Numbered from the stretch's first letter, positions 7,905 through 16,055 are shown. The stretch: 42,582 nucleotides of DNA from Bacillus sp. (in: firmicutes) (GCA_031177865.1 JAPSKD010000007.1:15141-57722); one strand, 5' to 3'. Numbers and translations are program-made. Notes: a model not told the origin generated them from the letters alone.

Positions 7905-7937
7905 TAGAATTATTTTTTAATAAAGTTAAATAAAGAT

Positions 7938-7994
7938 GGGAACACCCCACAATGAGAAAGAGGCATATGTCTCTTTATCGTTGTGGGGTTTTTT
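7938..7994 (+). promoter_or_regulatory. Leader attenuator, GGGARCACCCCAC family, copy 1
   Basis: GGGAACACCCCAC (7938-7950) opens a two-tier hairpin: outer CCCCACAA/TTGTGGGG (7945-7952, 7981-7988), inner AAAGAG/CTCTTT (7957-7962, 7971-7976), then six T. It lies between promoter and first gene and would stop transcription unless bypassed. It shares its architecture with 20181-20252 and 36461-36517. Confidence 0.8.
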
Positions 7995-8016
7995 ATTTTT
8001 CAGGGGAGGAAAATTT

Positions 8017-8619
8017 ATGACCGATAAGACGAGAGAAAAGTTAGAAGATATTATTGTTGCAATACTTCTCTCTAAAACAGATATTCGAAAGGGCAAAAAC
8101 GGTAGAAGTTTACATTTTGAGTTGAAGCCAAGGAAAATTCCAGTATTTATTGATTATCTTGAAAGGTACAATCTTCACTCTCAAATTGTTTTTAATCTCA
8201 GTACGCTAGAAGGCCATGTACTTCCTTCTCTTATGCTAGAGACTATCTTGAGAAGCTGGGTTAAAAACGACCAAGTCCAAAGTGTTGATCCTCTCTCATT
8301 GAGGTTAAACACTTATTATATGTGGATGGGCTTATTTGCGGAAAAAACTCCTCATAGCGTTGCCATTCCTACAGATCTGGACCCTAGTATTCAATACACA
8401 TTATCTACTCTATTTCACCAACAATTCAATGTCCCGTTGACTCAGGGAAGTATGATGCAAATAAAACCTTTTAGTCCTATTATGCTGCAGGCAATACAAA
8501 CAAATCGCCCAATAGAAGAGAGTATGGAGTTGAGTTATCTTTTACCAAATAAGGAGAAGGATACGATTAAACAATTGGTTTCGCAATGGGAAGAGGAGCG
8601 AGCAAATTATGCATACTAA
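8017..8619 (+). CDS. Unknown 200-residue protein, possibly a degenerate LAGLIDADG-like fold
   Basis: First gene after leader copy 1. ATG at 8017 follows GGGGAGGA; the longer frame from 7936 would start inside the terminator hairpin and was rejected. There are no membrane segments. The pattern of an N-terminal helix plus strand (DIIVAILLSKTDIRKG ... SLHFELKPRK) and a later second half (LRLNTYYMWMGLFAEKT) is faintly like a two-repeat LAGLIDADG protein without the acidic catalytic residues. That is only an impression. It overlaps the next gene by 11 bases, so the three genes of the operon are probably translationally coupled. Confidence 0.55.
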   Translation: MTDKTREKLEDIIVAILLSKTDIRKGKNGRSLHFELKPRKIPVFIDYLERYNLHSQIVFNLSTLEGHVLPSLMLETILRSWVKNDQVQSVDPLSLRLNTYYMWMGLFAEKTPHSVAIPTDLDPSIQYTLSTLFHQQFNVPLTQGSMMQIKPFSPIMLQAIQTNRPIEESMELSYLLPNKEKDTIKQLVSQWEEERANYAY

Positions 8620-9316
8620 AGTTATTTGGAAGGTTTGTAGTTTATGCAGCTGCCTTATTATTCTAACCAGCTGTATGTCCTCCAAAATCGAAGAGGAAGT
8701 TGCGAAAACAGGACAAAAAAACTCACCAAAAGCAACTGATAATACTGAGGAAGTCACTGTCGAAAATGTGGAGATTTCTAAAGAGCAAAAAGACATTTTA
8801 GAAAGTATGGACAAGACAACAGAAGAAGCTGTTTTAGAAAATGAATTAGACTCAAAAAAAGAAATTCCAATAAATGTTCCTAAATATAAATCAGAATTTA
8901 AAGATCCAGATGAATTTAGTCAATACATTAGTTCTATATTCTTCTCATTCTATAAGGGGGATTTGTCACCTGAAGATCTTTTGGACCACCTAATACAGAA
9001 TGGACATCCAGGCTATTTGTCGCAACTACCTAAAGAAAGAAAAAACCAAATAGCCACTCTTGAATTTTTACAACAAAAATATACGGAGCAATTGAAGTCT
9101 CCAATTGTCTCATACGCAATTACTGACCTTCAATATCAGCAAAGAGCAGGGGAAGCAGTATTTTATCGAAAGTACATTCTTGTAAATCAGAAAGAAATAT
9201 ATTCAATCAGCATTCTGAAAAAAGAAGGAGATACTTGGTTGTTATTTGATGATGGCCCATCAGCACCATATGTAATCGCTGATTTCAAAAAACAAGATGA
9301 AGGAGTAAAGAAATGA
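8609..9316 (+). CDS. Lipoprotein, probable element-encoded surface or transfer protein
   Basis: A 235-residue protein with a lipoprotein signal: hydrophobic segment, then LTSC with Cys22 as the lipidation site. An acidic low-complexity linker (about 25-90) is followed by a globular domain (about 95-225: DEFSQYISSIFFSFYKGDL ... YILVNQKEIYSISI ... GDTWLLFDD) with the strand-rich look of NTF2-like domains common in Gram-positive conjugation proteins. It should sit on the outer face of the membrane. Start and stop overlap both neighbours (ATGA junction with the next gene). The role in transfer is inferred from context. Confidence 0.6.
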   Translation: MHTKVIWKVCSLCSCLIILTSCMSSKIEEEVAKTGQKNSPKATDNTEEVTVENVEISKEQKDILESMDKTTEEAVLENELDSKKEIPINVPKYKSEFKDPDEFSQYISSIFFSFYKGDLSPEDLLDHLIQNGHPGYLSQLPKERKNQIATLEFLQQKYTEQLKSPIVSYAITDLQYQQRAGEAVFYRKYILVNQKEIYSISILKKEGDTWLLFDDGPSAPYVIADFKKQDEGVKK

Positions 9317-10167
9317 AAACTGAAGACCTAATTTACACAGAAATAATGGATACACTACGTAAACAATACCAAACAAATAAGCATTTCAGAGATGAATTAG
9401 ACAATCTTTCCTTATTTTACGGAAGAAAATTTATCAATAAAACTAAAGATGAGGAAGAGAGATTATCTATTATTAAACAAATGGATGACATGGTAAAAAG
9501 CCAGTTTTTTCAGGGTTACTATATCATGAAAAGTATTTTGTTGGATAAAGAAACTTCGCTGCCTCAAGATGTTTGGTCATTGAATCCTGGACTTGTTCGT
9601 AACGAAGTTCCATTATTGTTTGCAAATATTTTTAAAGACTCCCCGGATAATTGGCACCTTACCGACGTCAGTCAAAAAATCGGGTTGGATTTAGTGCAGC
9701 GTTTTAATAATGTTTATGACTTAGTAAAACAAACACGTAAAGACTTAGCCTTATATGGCGCTTATAAAGCATTTATTGAAGATGATCGTTATCAAAATCA
9801 GACTGATAATAACCAATCATCAATGATACTGGGAAATCCTTTTGATTTAACCTTTTTAAGTCCTCAAGTTTATATGCAAGCCCAATTTTTTACAAGTGAA
9901 CAGGAGATTTGGGACTTAAATTTATGGTCTTCATTGGGTACGAAGTGGGTTGGTTCAATACATTTCTCTTGTTTACCCGATGAACAACTAACATTGTATC
10001 TGTTGCAATTTACAGTATCTGAAACTATTCAAGAAATGGAACGTTACGAAATTCTTGAGAAAGTCTTAGATAATATCCCAAATGAAATTAAGTCTTTAAT
10101 GCAGATAAGGATCCACCATGTTAGGGAATTGGAAGTTGTTATACCGCAAAACAAGAATGTAAATTAA
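9313..10167 (+). CDS. Unknown 284-residue cytoplasmic protein
   Basis: Third gene of the operon; its ATG overlaps the stop of the lipoprotein gene (ATGA) and has AAGGAG upstream. The protein is acidic, without signal peptide or clear membrane span. It is helical in the first half (EIMDTLRKQYQTNKHFRDELDN) and mixed later, ending in ELEVVIPQNKNVN. I recognise no family. It ends at a convergent terminator shared with the minus-strand PRTRC-like operon. Confidence 0.55.
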   Translation: MKTEDLIYTEIMDTLRKQYQTNKHFRDELDNLSLFYGRKFINKTKDEEERLSIIKQMDDMVKSQFFQGYYIMKSILLDKETSLPQDVWSLNPGLVRNEVPLLFANIFKDSPDNWHLTDVSQKIGLDLVQRFNNVYDLVKQTRKDLALYGAYKAFIEDDRYQNQTDNNQSSMILGNPFDLTFLSPQVYMQAQFFTSEQEIWDLNLWSSLGTKWVGSIHFSCLPDEQLTLYLLQFTVSETIQEMERYEILEKVLDNIPNEIKSLMQIRIHHVRELEVVIPQNKNVN

Positions 10168-10189
10168 CCTGCCAAAAATTATAGTATTC

Positions 10190-10226
10190 AAAAAAGGCGA
10201 ATCCATAAAGTGGACTCACCTTTTTT
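10190..10226. terminator. Bidirectional terminator between convergent operons
   Basis: AAAAAAGGCGAATCCA and TGGACTCACCTTTTTT form a stem with A- and T-runs on either side, serving the plus operon ending at 10167 and the minus operon ending at 10246. Confidence 0.8.
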
Positions 10227-10245
10227 ATTATTAGAAAACTCAAGT

Positions 10246-11118
10246 TCATTTTCGTTTTATTTCAGTTGCTCGCATGTAATTTTTACGTACATGGAAAAAT
10301 GTTATGTGGCTATTAATCTTTTTTTCTTCAACTATAGTATTAACGATATTAGCTATAGAAAGAGCAGCAAACTTATTTACTATTAATCTTTGAGGTTCCG
10401 AAGCTGACAATTCAGAGCAAGACAATTCAGAAGGTCTTATTTCGTCCTTATCAGTTAAAATATCCGGAAACACTTCAGCAACCGCAGGTTGATTAAATAA
10501 ATTTGCCTTTACGCCTATAACCACTTGCCCACTCCATCCACTCTCTTGGTACGCTGCTAATTCCTCCTCTGTCCAGTCAATCTTAAGCCTTGTTTGCCAA
10601 TCATGAGGAACTACAGTGCTTTCATTACCTGCGTCAATATAGACACAGGTACGAAGGCTCTTAAATAGTTCATACATGATACGACGAGAATAATTGTTAT
10701 CGACTGTCCCAATAATGATAGGCAACACCAAAGTATTAGCTCCATTTATCTGAGTACGCATATATTCGGTCGAGAAGAGACTTTTAAGGTGCTCAGGACT
10801 CTCAATAAAAGAATCACTGAAAGAGCCTATATCCAGCCCGTATGCAGCTGAATAGCGGCGTGCTAATACATCTGCTTTCTTAAGACCTACTTCTTGCAGT
10901 AAAAATAACTGATTTCCAAGATTCTTCTGTTCAATGACATCTGGATCAGCAATGACATATGCTGCAGGTGATTGAGATATACCTAATAACTGAGCGATAT
11001 GCTGAACAGTATATCCACCTGTGCCGCCGGTTCCTATTTGAACAATGAAGGGAAAAAGTTGATTATAATCCCACCAATCATGCTTAGCTACTTCTAACAG
11101 ATTAATGCTCTCACTCAT
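10246..11118 (-). CDS. ThiF-type E1-like adenylating protein (PRTRC-like)
   Basis: A 290-residue E1/ThiF fold protein. The nucleotide-binding Gly motif is IGTGGTGG (about 28-35). The ADPDVIEQKNLGNQ strand and helix carry Asp60, with NLGNQ in place of the usual NLNRQ, so the conserved Arg is Asn69. Lys in GLKKADV follows, then GTVDNNYSRR as the Asp-containing adenylate motif. Cys234 in SELSCSEL is placed like the catalytic Cys of E1 enzymes, ahead of the typical NKFAALSIANIV helix. It should activate a ubiquitin-like or other C-terminus by adenylation. It is the last gene of the operon, overlapping the JAMM gene by 8 bases. The combination with E2-like and JAMM neighbours matches PRTRC cassettes. 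Confidence 0.85.
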   Translation of the reverse strand: MSESINLLEVAKHDWWDYNQLFPFIVQIGTGGTGGYTVQHIAQLLGISQSPAAYVIADPDVIEQKNLGNQLFLLQEVGLKKADVLARRYSAAYGLDIGSFSDSFIESPEHLKSLFSTEYMRTQINGANTLVLPIIIGTVDNNYSRRIMYELFKSLRTCVYIDAGNESTVVPHDWQTRLKIDWTEEELAAYQESGWSGQVVIGVKANLFNQPAVAEVFPDILTDKDEIRPSELSCSELSASEPQRLIVNKFAALSIANIVNTIVEEKKINSHITFFHVRKNYMRATEIKRK

Positions 11119-12106
11119 ATGAACTCACCTCAATCTTATCCATATCAAAGTCTGGGAGTTCAAAAAATGGCCATTCAAAAACTAGTTCTGCAGACACTTT
11201 TTTATGCCCGCGAAACTCCGATATAAACTCTCTAACAGAAATATCAGGGAAAAAATCCTGTGTACGACCCACGATTGCATACAGCATCCCCGGAACTCGC
11301 TCAGAGAGGTTATCCTGAGCGGAAGGAGAAGGAGACATAAAATGGTGCGAATGGATCTCTAACACCTTAAAAGAATCCTCTACACGCGCAACAAGGCTAG
11401 CAGCATCCTCTGTCACTTCAACCCAATAAGGATGAACCACTTGCCGCGGAATATCCAAAAAGAAAGATTCATTACCTGGATTGTAATAAATATCAGCATG
11501 CACTTCTAATTTCATCTCCCCATAAATACGAGCGATGGCGATAAAGTCTCGCAAAACAGAAAAAGGAATAGGTTTATTCAATTTGCTAAAAAGCAAAGAA
11601 GAGCTGTGAATCAGCTCTTCCTCTCTACAATTTCCCTTTTTCTTAGCTTTCATTGGCAGAAGAATAATATTCTTTTCTTTTAAGAATACAACCTCGGTAT
11701 GAGATTTCACCAATTCAGGATAATCCTTCTCCATGCGCTTTCTTAGCATTTCCGGTTCTAAAGGCTTTCTCTCGGGTTCACCCTCTTTTTTCTTTACAAG
11801 TAACCCTTCAGCCAATTCCTCCGGTGTAAAGTATGCTGTAATCTCAATGCTTTCTCCAAAATGACGAATAATCGTATTTTCATTTACGTCAAATTTTTCT
11901 TCTTCCTTTTTCTCTGCCGCTTTCTTCTCAGCGTTTTCTCTAGCCTTTTCAGAAGCTTCTTTTGCTTGTTTCTGCAGTTCAGCTTGCTTAGCTTTACGCT
12001 CTTCTTCGGCTTTCTTTTTTCTTTCTTCTTCCTCACGCTTCTTCTGCTCTGCGTGCTCATCCACTAAATTAAACATGTTAAAGATATCAGTTTGCTGGTT
12101 AGTCAT
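11111..12106 (-). CDS. JAMM/JAB (Mov34/MPN) metallopeptidase, PRTRC protein A-like
   Basis: ATG at 12106 (331 residues) was chosen over an upstream ATG because GGGAGAG lies 7 bases before it. Residues about 18-80 form a Lys/Glu/Ala coiled coil. The C-terminal JAB domain carries a complete metal-binding signature: EIHSHH...SPSAQD gives His252, His254, Ser262 and Asp265, exactly H-x-H-x7-S-x2-D. Such enzymes cut isopeptide or C-terminal peptide bonds of ubiquitin-like proteins. The gene sits between the E2-like gene (13-base gap) and the E1-like gene (overlap), so activation, conjugation and removal functions are co-expressed. The long charged N-terminus is unusual and may tether it to DNA or protein partners. 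Confidence 0.85.
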   Translation of the reverse strand: MTNQQTDIFNMFNLVDEHAEQKKREEEERKKKAEEERKAKQAELQKQAKEASEKARENAEKKAAEKKEEEKFDVNENTIIRHFGESIEITAYFTPEELAEGLLVKKKEGEPERKPLEPEMLRKRMEKDYPELVKSHTEVVFLKEKNIILLPMKAKKKGNCREEELIHSSSLLFSKLNKPIPFSVLRDFIAIARIYGEMKLEVHADIYYNPGNESFFLDIPRQVVHPYWVEVTEDAASLVARVEDSFKVLEIHSHHFMSPSPSAQDNLSERVPGMLYAIVGRTQDFFPDISVREFISEFRGHKKVSAELVFEWPFFELPDFDMDKIEVSSYE

Positions 12107-12119
12107 TATAAATCTCTCC

Positions 12120-12842
12120 CTAGTTATTAGTAGTAGTAAATAAAGCTCCAAAATTTTTATTATTAGGAACTAACCATTCATCATTAAATGGTTGATCTTT
12201 AATTACCTCGATAAGTTTGTTAAAGATCGGAAACCCTAAAGTGGTGCGTACTCCATGATCTTCATTAAAAGGAGCTGATATAAACCAAAAAAAGGATCTT
12301 TCCAATTCTACGAGTTCCTTAATCTCAAGCCTTTCATTCTGCCCCCAACAAACTATGCCATTTTCCTTTCCAACATTCGGATAAGGGAATGCAAAGAGAG
12401 GGGTATCATCCGAAATAGGCTTTCGGTTATCATCCACTGCATATATCCGCATTTCCTTAATCACTTTGTTTCCTTGAAGGTTGCTAACTATTAAGTACTG
12501 AACAACCATTCTAGGAAAACCAATGGTAAAGAAATTATCATCATTGTGGTAGCGGATATCCCACTGTTTCTTCGGGATTTCCATTGTGATCCGCTCCCTG
12601 GTACCTGTATCATTTGTTGAATAACGAATCGTACCAAAAGGAAGGGAAGGGGTACTTTTTTCATCTCCGCGCAAACCATCTGCATCAAGCAGGTTGTTCG
12701 GCTCCTTTTGTAATGCCTCAATAAAACTCTCTGTGCTCATGTAAAAAGGACCGCGCTTTACACCAGAGTCCGTATATTGATAGGCGGTTATCGGGAAATC
12801 AGGATTATCTGGAACATCAGATATCTCAAACTGCCATTTCAT
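12120..12842 (-). CDS. E2-like protein (Prok-E2 family D / PRTRC protein B-like)
   Basis: 240 residues. The hallmark region reads TPLFAFPYPNVGKENGIVCW, with Cys165 placed as the candidate E2 catalytic Cys, followed by an aromatic helix (ELERSFFWFISAPFNED). This matches the Prok-E2_D signature of a small-side-chain PxPNV...G.VCxG motif. The N-terminal half is strand-rich. It would accept the activated modifier from the ThiF protein. The gene overlaps the preceding 172-residue gene by 17 bases and has AAGGAAG upstream. Family assignment is good; the substrate is unknown. Confidence 0.75.
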   Translation of the reverse strand: MKWQFEISDVPDNPDFPITAYQYTDSGVKRGPFYMSTESFIEALQKEPNNLLDADGLRGDEKSTPSLPFGTIRYSTNDTGTRERITMEIPKKQWDIRYHNDDNFFTIGFPRMVVQYLIVSNLQGNKVIKEMRIYAVDDNRKPISDDTPLFAFPYPNVGKENGIVCWGQNERLEIKELVELERSFFWFISAPFNEDHGVRTTLGFPIFNKLIEVIKDQPFNDEWLVPNNKNFGALFTTTNN

Positions 12843-13344
12843 ATGGTCTGTCTTCCTTTCTCTCTGAATCTTTAAGAACTCCGATTAATGCAGCAAGGGT
12901 TTCGGTATAGTCGATTGGCCCTTCCTCTTCATCAAAAATCATGACAATCCCTCTATCTATGGAATGTAATTGACCGAATCCGGAGTACCAGCCGTTTGGT
13001 TGGTAGCCCCCTATTGGTATAGATTCAAAGGGTTTAATACGGTCATCCATAAAAACGTAGACACCTTTGCACTCCGAAATATCATCATCATCATCTACAA
13101 GAGACATCCAATACTTCTTTTCCTCCTGGTTCGTATCATCATATGGCCAATACCAATCTTCAATTTCAAATAGATATTGAACAGAAATAATAAAGTTGTC
13201 CCAAGAATGGTCCTCTCCAAACTCATATGAAACAGAGTAATGACTTAACTCATTTAGAGGGACCCCGGCATCATAAGCCATCTTTATTAGAGCAAGGTGA
13301 TTCAAAGACCCTAATAAATCATGAAATTCATCTCTATTTTGCAT
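12826..13344 (-). CDS. Unknown acidic protein of the PRTRC-like operon (172 aa)
   Basis: A strongly acidic protein, rich in aromatic residues (DWYWPYDDTNQEEKKYW) and with a five-Asp run (VDDDDDI). There are no membrane segments and no recognised catalytic motif. Its place between the 106-residue protein and the E2-like protein corresponds to the small accessory proteins (C, E, F) of PRTRC cassettes. It could be PRTRC_F-like or a modifier substrate; the acidity might also indicate DNA mimicry. These are inferences from position and composition. Confidence 0.5.
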   Translation of the reverse strand: MQNRDEFHDLLGSLNHLALIKMAYDAGVPLNELSHYSVSYEFGEDHSWDNFIISVQYLFEIEDWYWPYDDTNQEEKKYWMSLVDDDDDISECKGVYVFMDDRIKPFESIPIGGYQPNGWYSGFGQLHSIDRGIVMIFDEEEGPIDYTETLAALIGVLKDSERKEDRPYEMAV

Positions 13345-13359
13345 GTATTCTATTCCTCT

Positions 13360-13680
13360 CTATAAAAACATAAAAGGGGATTGGACTCTTTCTTTGGGAG
13401 CATCACAAAATGCTGAGATTTTGTATCCTAATCGCATAATTTGTGTATAAGGATGCTTTGGATTCAAAGAGCTTTCTCCATTGGTGTTTTCATCTGTAAT
13501 TGCCTGCTCAAGTCCGTTGTAAATATCCCATATGTCTTCGACTTCAAATGAATCAAAATTTATTTGAGATATGGAAAGTTTATTCAACATCACCATCAGA
13601 ACATAATTCTGAGAAAACGTATCTTCTACAATCTCAACTTTCTTTTCCTCAATCTTTTCAGAAAAACGCTTGAAATCCAC
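13360..13680 (-). CDS. Unknown 106-residue protein; possible small modifier or accessory subunit
   Basis: GTG at 13680 was chosen because GGAGGCGAT lies just upstream and because the longer frame from 13725 would start inside a hairpin. The protein begins MDFKRFSEKIEEKKVEIVED, has alternating strand and helix predictions, and ends SPFMFL without a Gly-Gly tail. If the operon encodes its own ubiquitin-like protein, this or the 172-residue protein is the best candidate by size. No sequence motif proves it. Confidence 0.45.
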   Translation of the reverse strand: MDFKRFSEKIEEKKVEIVEDTFSQNYVLMVMLNKLSISQINFDSFEVEDIWDIYNGLEQAITDENTNGESSLNPKHPYTQIMRLGYKISAFCDAPKERVQSPFMFL

Positions 13681-13701
13681 TTTTCTATCGCCTCCAACCA
13701 T

Positions 13702-13733
13702 AGAAAAGAGCATGAAAAATGACACTCATGCTC
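13702..13733 (-). terminator. Weak intercistronic terminator after dnaN
   Basis: On the minus strand GAGCATGA pairs with TCATGCTC across a 10-base loop and is followed by TTTTC. It lies between the sliding-clamp gene and the rest of the operon, so it may reduce read-through. Confidence 0.5.
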
Positions 13734-13746
13734 ACTCTCAGTATTG

Positions 13747-14844
13747 TTATTTATCTCTCACAGGAAGGATCAGCTGCAATTCTGTAGCTTCTTCTGTAAT
13801 AGGGTGAATAGTAAATGGTTTCATGGGTCCTTCTAAGCCAATCCGGACACTGGTACAATCCAATGGCTTTAAAGCATCCGCTACAAACTTCGCAGAAAAC
13901 GAAATGGTAAAACCTTCTTCCACATCATAGGACTCAAAAGCTATCTCTCTTATACCGCTTGTTGTGCCTTCAAAAGCTTTAAGCTCTACAAATAGATTGT
14001 CGACTTTCATCTTAACCACGCTGTTTTTGGAAAGATCCTTAAACAGTTCTAAAGCATCAAGCAGCTCTTTACGGCTTACCACTAGGTTAAATTTACTCTC
14101 CTTTGGAATCAGCCTGCCTGTATCGGGATAATTGCCTTCTAGTAAGCGGGAATATAAAATCGTATTCCCATTTGCAAAGGCAATCTGAGTTTCCGAGGGG
14201 AAGACAAATACTTCCTTCTCCAGGTCAAAGAATTTAAGAGTAGATTCGAGCGTTTTAGCTGGGACCGTAATCTTTAATTCTTGTTCGGACTTGCCAAACG
14301 TTACTTTACCTAGCCTATGACTATCCGTTGCAACAAACACATTTCCCTCAGAAGAGAAGGACATATGAATACCCATAAGGATTGGCCTTATCTCCGATTT
14401 GCTCGCAGCAAAGTAAGTATTAGACACCATATTAGAAAAATCCTCACCCGAAAAAATAATAGGCTTCGATGTTGGAGTATTTGCGACACTTGGATAATCC
14501 GCTGCATCCAACACTCCAAAGTCTAATTTGGTTTTATCTTGAGAAACTTTAACAGTACCGCCAGTCACTTCAAAAGCAACCATGCCTTTCAGTTTCTTCG
14601 CAATTTCCATACAATCTTTAGAGAATACTGAACGTCCTTCGGCTTCGACTAATGCCGTTCCATCACCTACTGGTATACGATGGATAATGCTTTCAGAGCC
14701 ATCACTTCTCGTAAACAAAAGACAATCTGTTTTGGCTTCAACTAAAACTCCAGCCAAAATGGGAATCGAACTTTTGGCAGTTAGCACTTTCCCTAATTTT
14801 GTTAATACATCTTTTAAACCTTCCTGGCTTAATTGGAATTTCAT
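13747..14844 (-). CDS. dnaN: DNA polymerase III beta subunit (sliding clamp), extra copy
   Basis: At 365 residues it is close to the usual length of about 378. It shows the DnaN pattern throughout: MKFQLSQEGLKDVLTKLGKV at the start, SSIPILAGVLVEA, RPILMGIHMSF, VATDSHRLGK and the C-terminal LQLILPVRDK. It forms a ring that tethers polymerases to DNA. Because it lies in an element operon with a Rad52-type protein and a ubiquitin-like cassette, it is an accessory clamp rather than the chromosomal gene. It may recruit or divert the host polymerase for element replication or repair. The ribosome binding site is AAAGGAGAG. Upstream is an intrinsic terminator separating it from the Rad52 gene. Confidence 0.93.
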   Translation of the reverse strand: MKFQLSQEGLKDVLTKLGKVLTAKSSIPILAGVLVEAKTDCLLFTRSDGSESIIHRIPVGDGTALVEAEGRSVFSKDCMEIAKKLKGMVAFEVTGGTVKVSQDKTKLDFGVLDAADYPSVANTPTSKPIIFSGEDFSNMVSNTYFAASKSEIRPILMGIHMSFSSEGNVFVATDSHRLGKVTFGKSEQELKITVPAKTLESTLKFFDLEKEVFVFPSETQIAFANGNTILYSRLLEGNYPDTGRLIPKESKFNLVVSRKELLDALELFKDLSKNSVVKMKVDNLFVELKAFEGTTSGIREIAFESYDVEEGFTISFSAKFVADALKPLDCTSVRIGLEGPMKPFTIHPITEEATELQLILPVRDK

Positions 14845-14877
14845 ACGAAATCTCTCCTTTAGTTAAAGTAGTTGTAA

Positions 14878-14926
14878 ATAAAAAACACGATATAAAGGCA
14901 GAAAATAATTGCCTTCATATCGTGTG
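14878..14926 (-). terminator. Strong terminator between the Rad52-like gene and dnaN
   Basis: On the minus strand ACACGATATGAAGGCA pairs with TGCCTTTATATCGTGT and is followed by TTTTTTATTT. It lies inside the operon, so the clamp and PRTRC-like genes depend on read-through, antitermination or an unseen promoter. Confidence 0.8.
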
Positions 14927-14932
14927 TCTCTC

Positions 14933-15868
14933 TTAAACAGCTTGTTGCATGTCTGCTTTTGCAAGTTCAATCGCTTCGTCAGCAGTAGCTGAATCCATTT
15001 TAAAGTACAGAGAATGTAAGCTCTCTAAATGTACTTTCAGAACGATCTGAGCATAGTAAATCATTTGTTCTGTGCCCAATCTTAGGTTTCGGCAGGTACT
15101 AACATATCTCTCCACTGGTGAAAGTACTTGGTATAGGGAACGCAGGTCATTAACTGAAGCCTTTTCTAAGTCTCCAGCATTTGAACCACAACGTTCCAAC
15201 AGGCCTTTCACAAACTTCATAGGAATATTCAGCAATTGCAACAATGTTTTCACATGATGAATTGCATCCTGCTGCTCTGTATTGTTGTTATTTTTCGCAT
15301 GACTCTCGTTTTTTGAATTTTGTTTATTAGGTTTGGGTTGCTTTGAACCCGTAGGTAAGGCCCAATCAGGTAAAACGGGAGTATCAAAATAGCCAGATAC
15401 TTGCTCCATTTGACCATTAATCTTAAATTTGCCCCATACCCGATGTTCACCGCGCTGTTTAAGTTCTACCCAAAATTGTGGTAGATCGTATAGACTTCTT
15501 CCGATACCGAACTGTACAGCGGCTCTTTTCAAAGCATTAGAGTGACCGCCTTTAACAGATTCATAATCAGATACTTCTGCAGCGTCTGTCCGGGTAATCC
15601 ATTCTCCATTGATTTTTACACTTAGCTCGCATTGAAATGCTTCCTTGCCACCAACCTCAATCTTATTAAATCGAGATTGCCAATCAAGTCCGCACACACA
15701 ATCAAGCCGATTCATAACCGCTCTTGATTCAATATAAGGAACGACCAAAAGATTAGTAGCATTGTTTCTCTTTGAAGCACTTTGCACTTTCCACTCAATA
15801 TCTTGAGGGGGAAATGGTGCTGATAATGCCTCCAAAAGTTCTTTACCGTTGACGATATTTCCCGTCAT
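14933..15868 (-). CDS. Rad52/Rad22-family single-strand annealing protein
   Basis: 311 residues. Residues about 1-150 match the Rad52/Rad22 domain, including the conserved block KGGHSNALKRAAVQFGIGRS followed by LYDLPQFW, and the VMNRLDCVCGLDWQSRF strand-helix. The C-terminal half is a low-complexity Lys/Asn linker (about 185-205) plus a helical tail. Such proteins form rings that anneal complementary single strands and are common in phages and plasmids. ATG at 15868 follows AAAGGG; the upstream GTG overlaps that site. It is the first gene after the minus-strand leader attenuator and is separated from dnaN by a terminator. It probably serves recombination-dependent replication or repair of incoming DNA. 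Confidence 0.85.
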   Translation of the reverse strand: MTGNIVNGKELLEALSAPFPPQDIEWKVQSASKRNNATNLLVVPYIESRAVMNRLDCVCGLDWQSRFNKIEVGGKEAFQCELSVKINGEWITRTDAAEVSDYESVKGGHSNALKRAAVQFGIGRSLYDLPQFWVELKQRGEHRVWGKFKINGQMEQVSGYFDTPVLPDWALPTGSKQPKPNKQNSKNESHAKNNNNTEQQDAIHHVKTLLQLLNIPMKFVKGLLERCGSNAGDLEKASVNDLRSLYQVLSPVERYVSTCRNLRLGTEQMIYYAQIVLKVHLESLHSLYFKMDSATADEAIELAKADMQQAV

Positions 15869-15919
15869 ACTAAACACCCTTTCTCAAAGTTTTTTTTGAT
15901 TTTTCTCTTCTGAGAACGC

Positions 15920-15987
15920 AAAAAAGCCTTTGAGCCTATTTAAAGTCATAGTTAACAAACTATGAATCTCTAAATGCCCAAAGGCTT
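15920..15987 (-). promoter_or_regulatory. Leader attenuator of the Rad52-dnaN-PRTRC-like operon
   Basis: On the minus strand AAGCCTTTGGGC pairs with GCTCAAAGGCTT and is followed by TTTTTTGC. An inner stem CATAGTT/AACTATG caps it. It lies between the promoter at 16056-16085 and the first gene. Just upstream (15992-16010) is the TGTGTGCGGTGAATGAATA box, also found in the plus-strand leader at 18115-18132. Confidence 0.75.
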
Positions 15988-16055
15988 AATGTATTCATTC
16001 ACCGCACACAATAAAAAAAGTGGCAAAAAAACAAAAATGAGAAAAATCTACTTAA

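Noticed and set aside
7936-8016. Upstream extension of the 200-residue gene
   Set aside because: The extra codons lie in the attenuator hairpin and T-run; the ATG at 8017 has a proper ribosome site.
11861-12067. Hydrophobic plus-strand frame opposite the JAMM gene
   Set aside because: It is the antisense of the Lys/Glu-rich coiled coil, which always reads as Phe/Leu-rich; no start signals.
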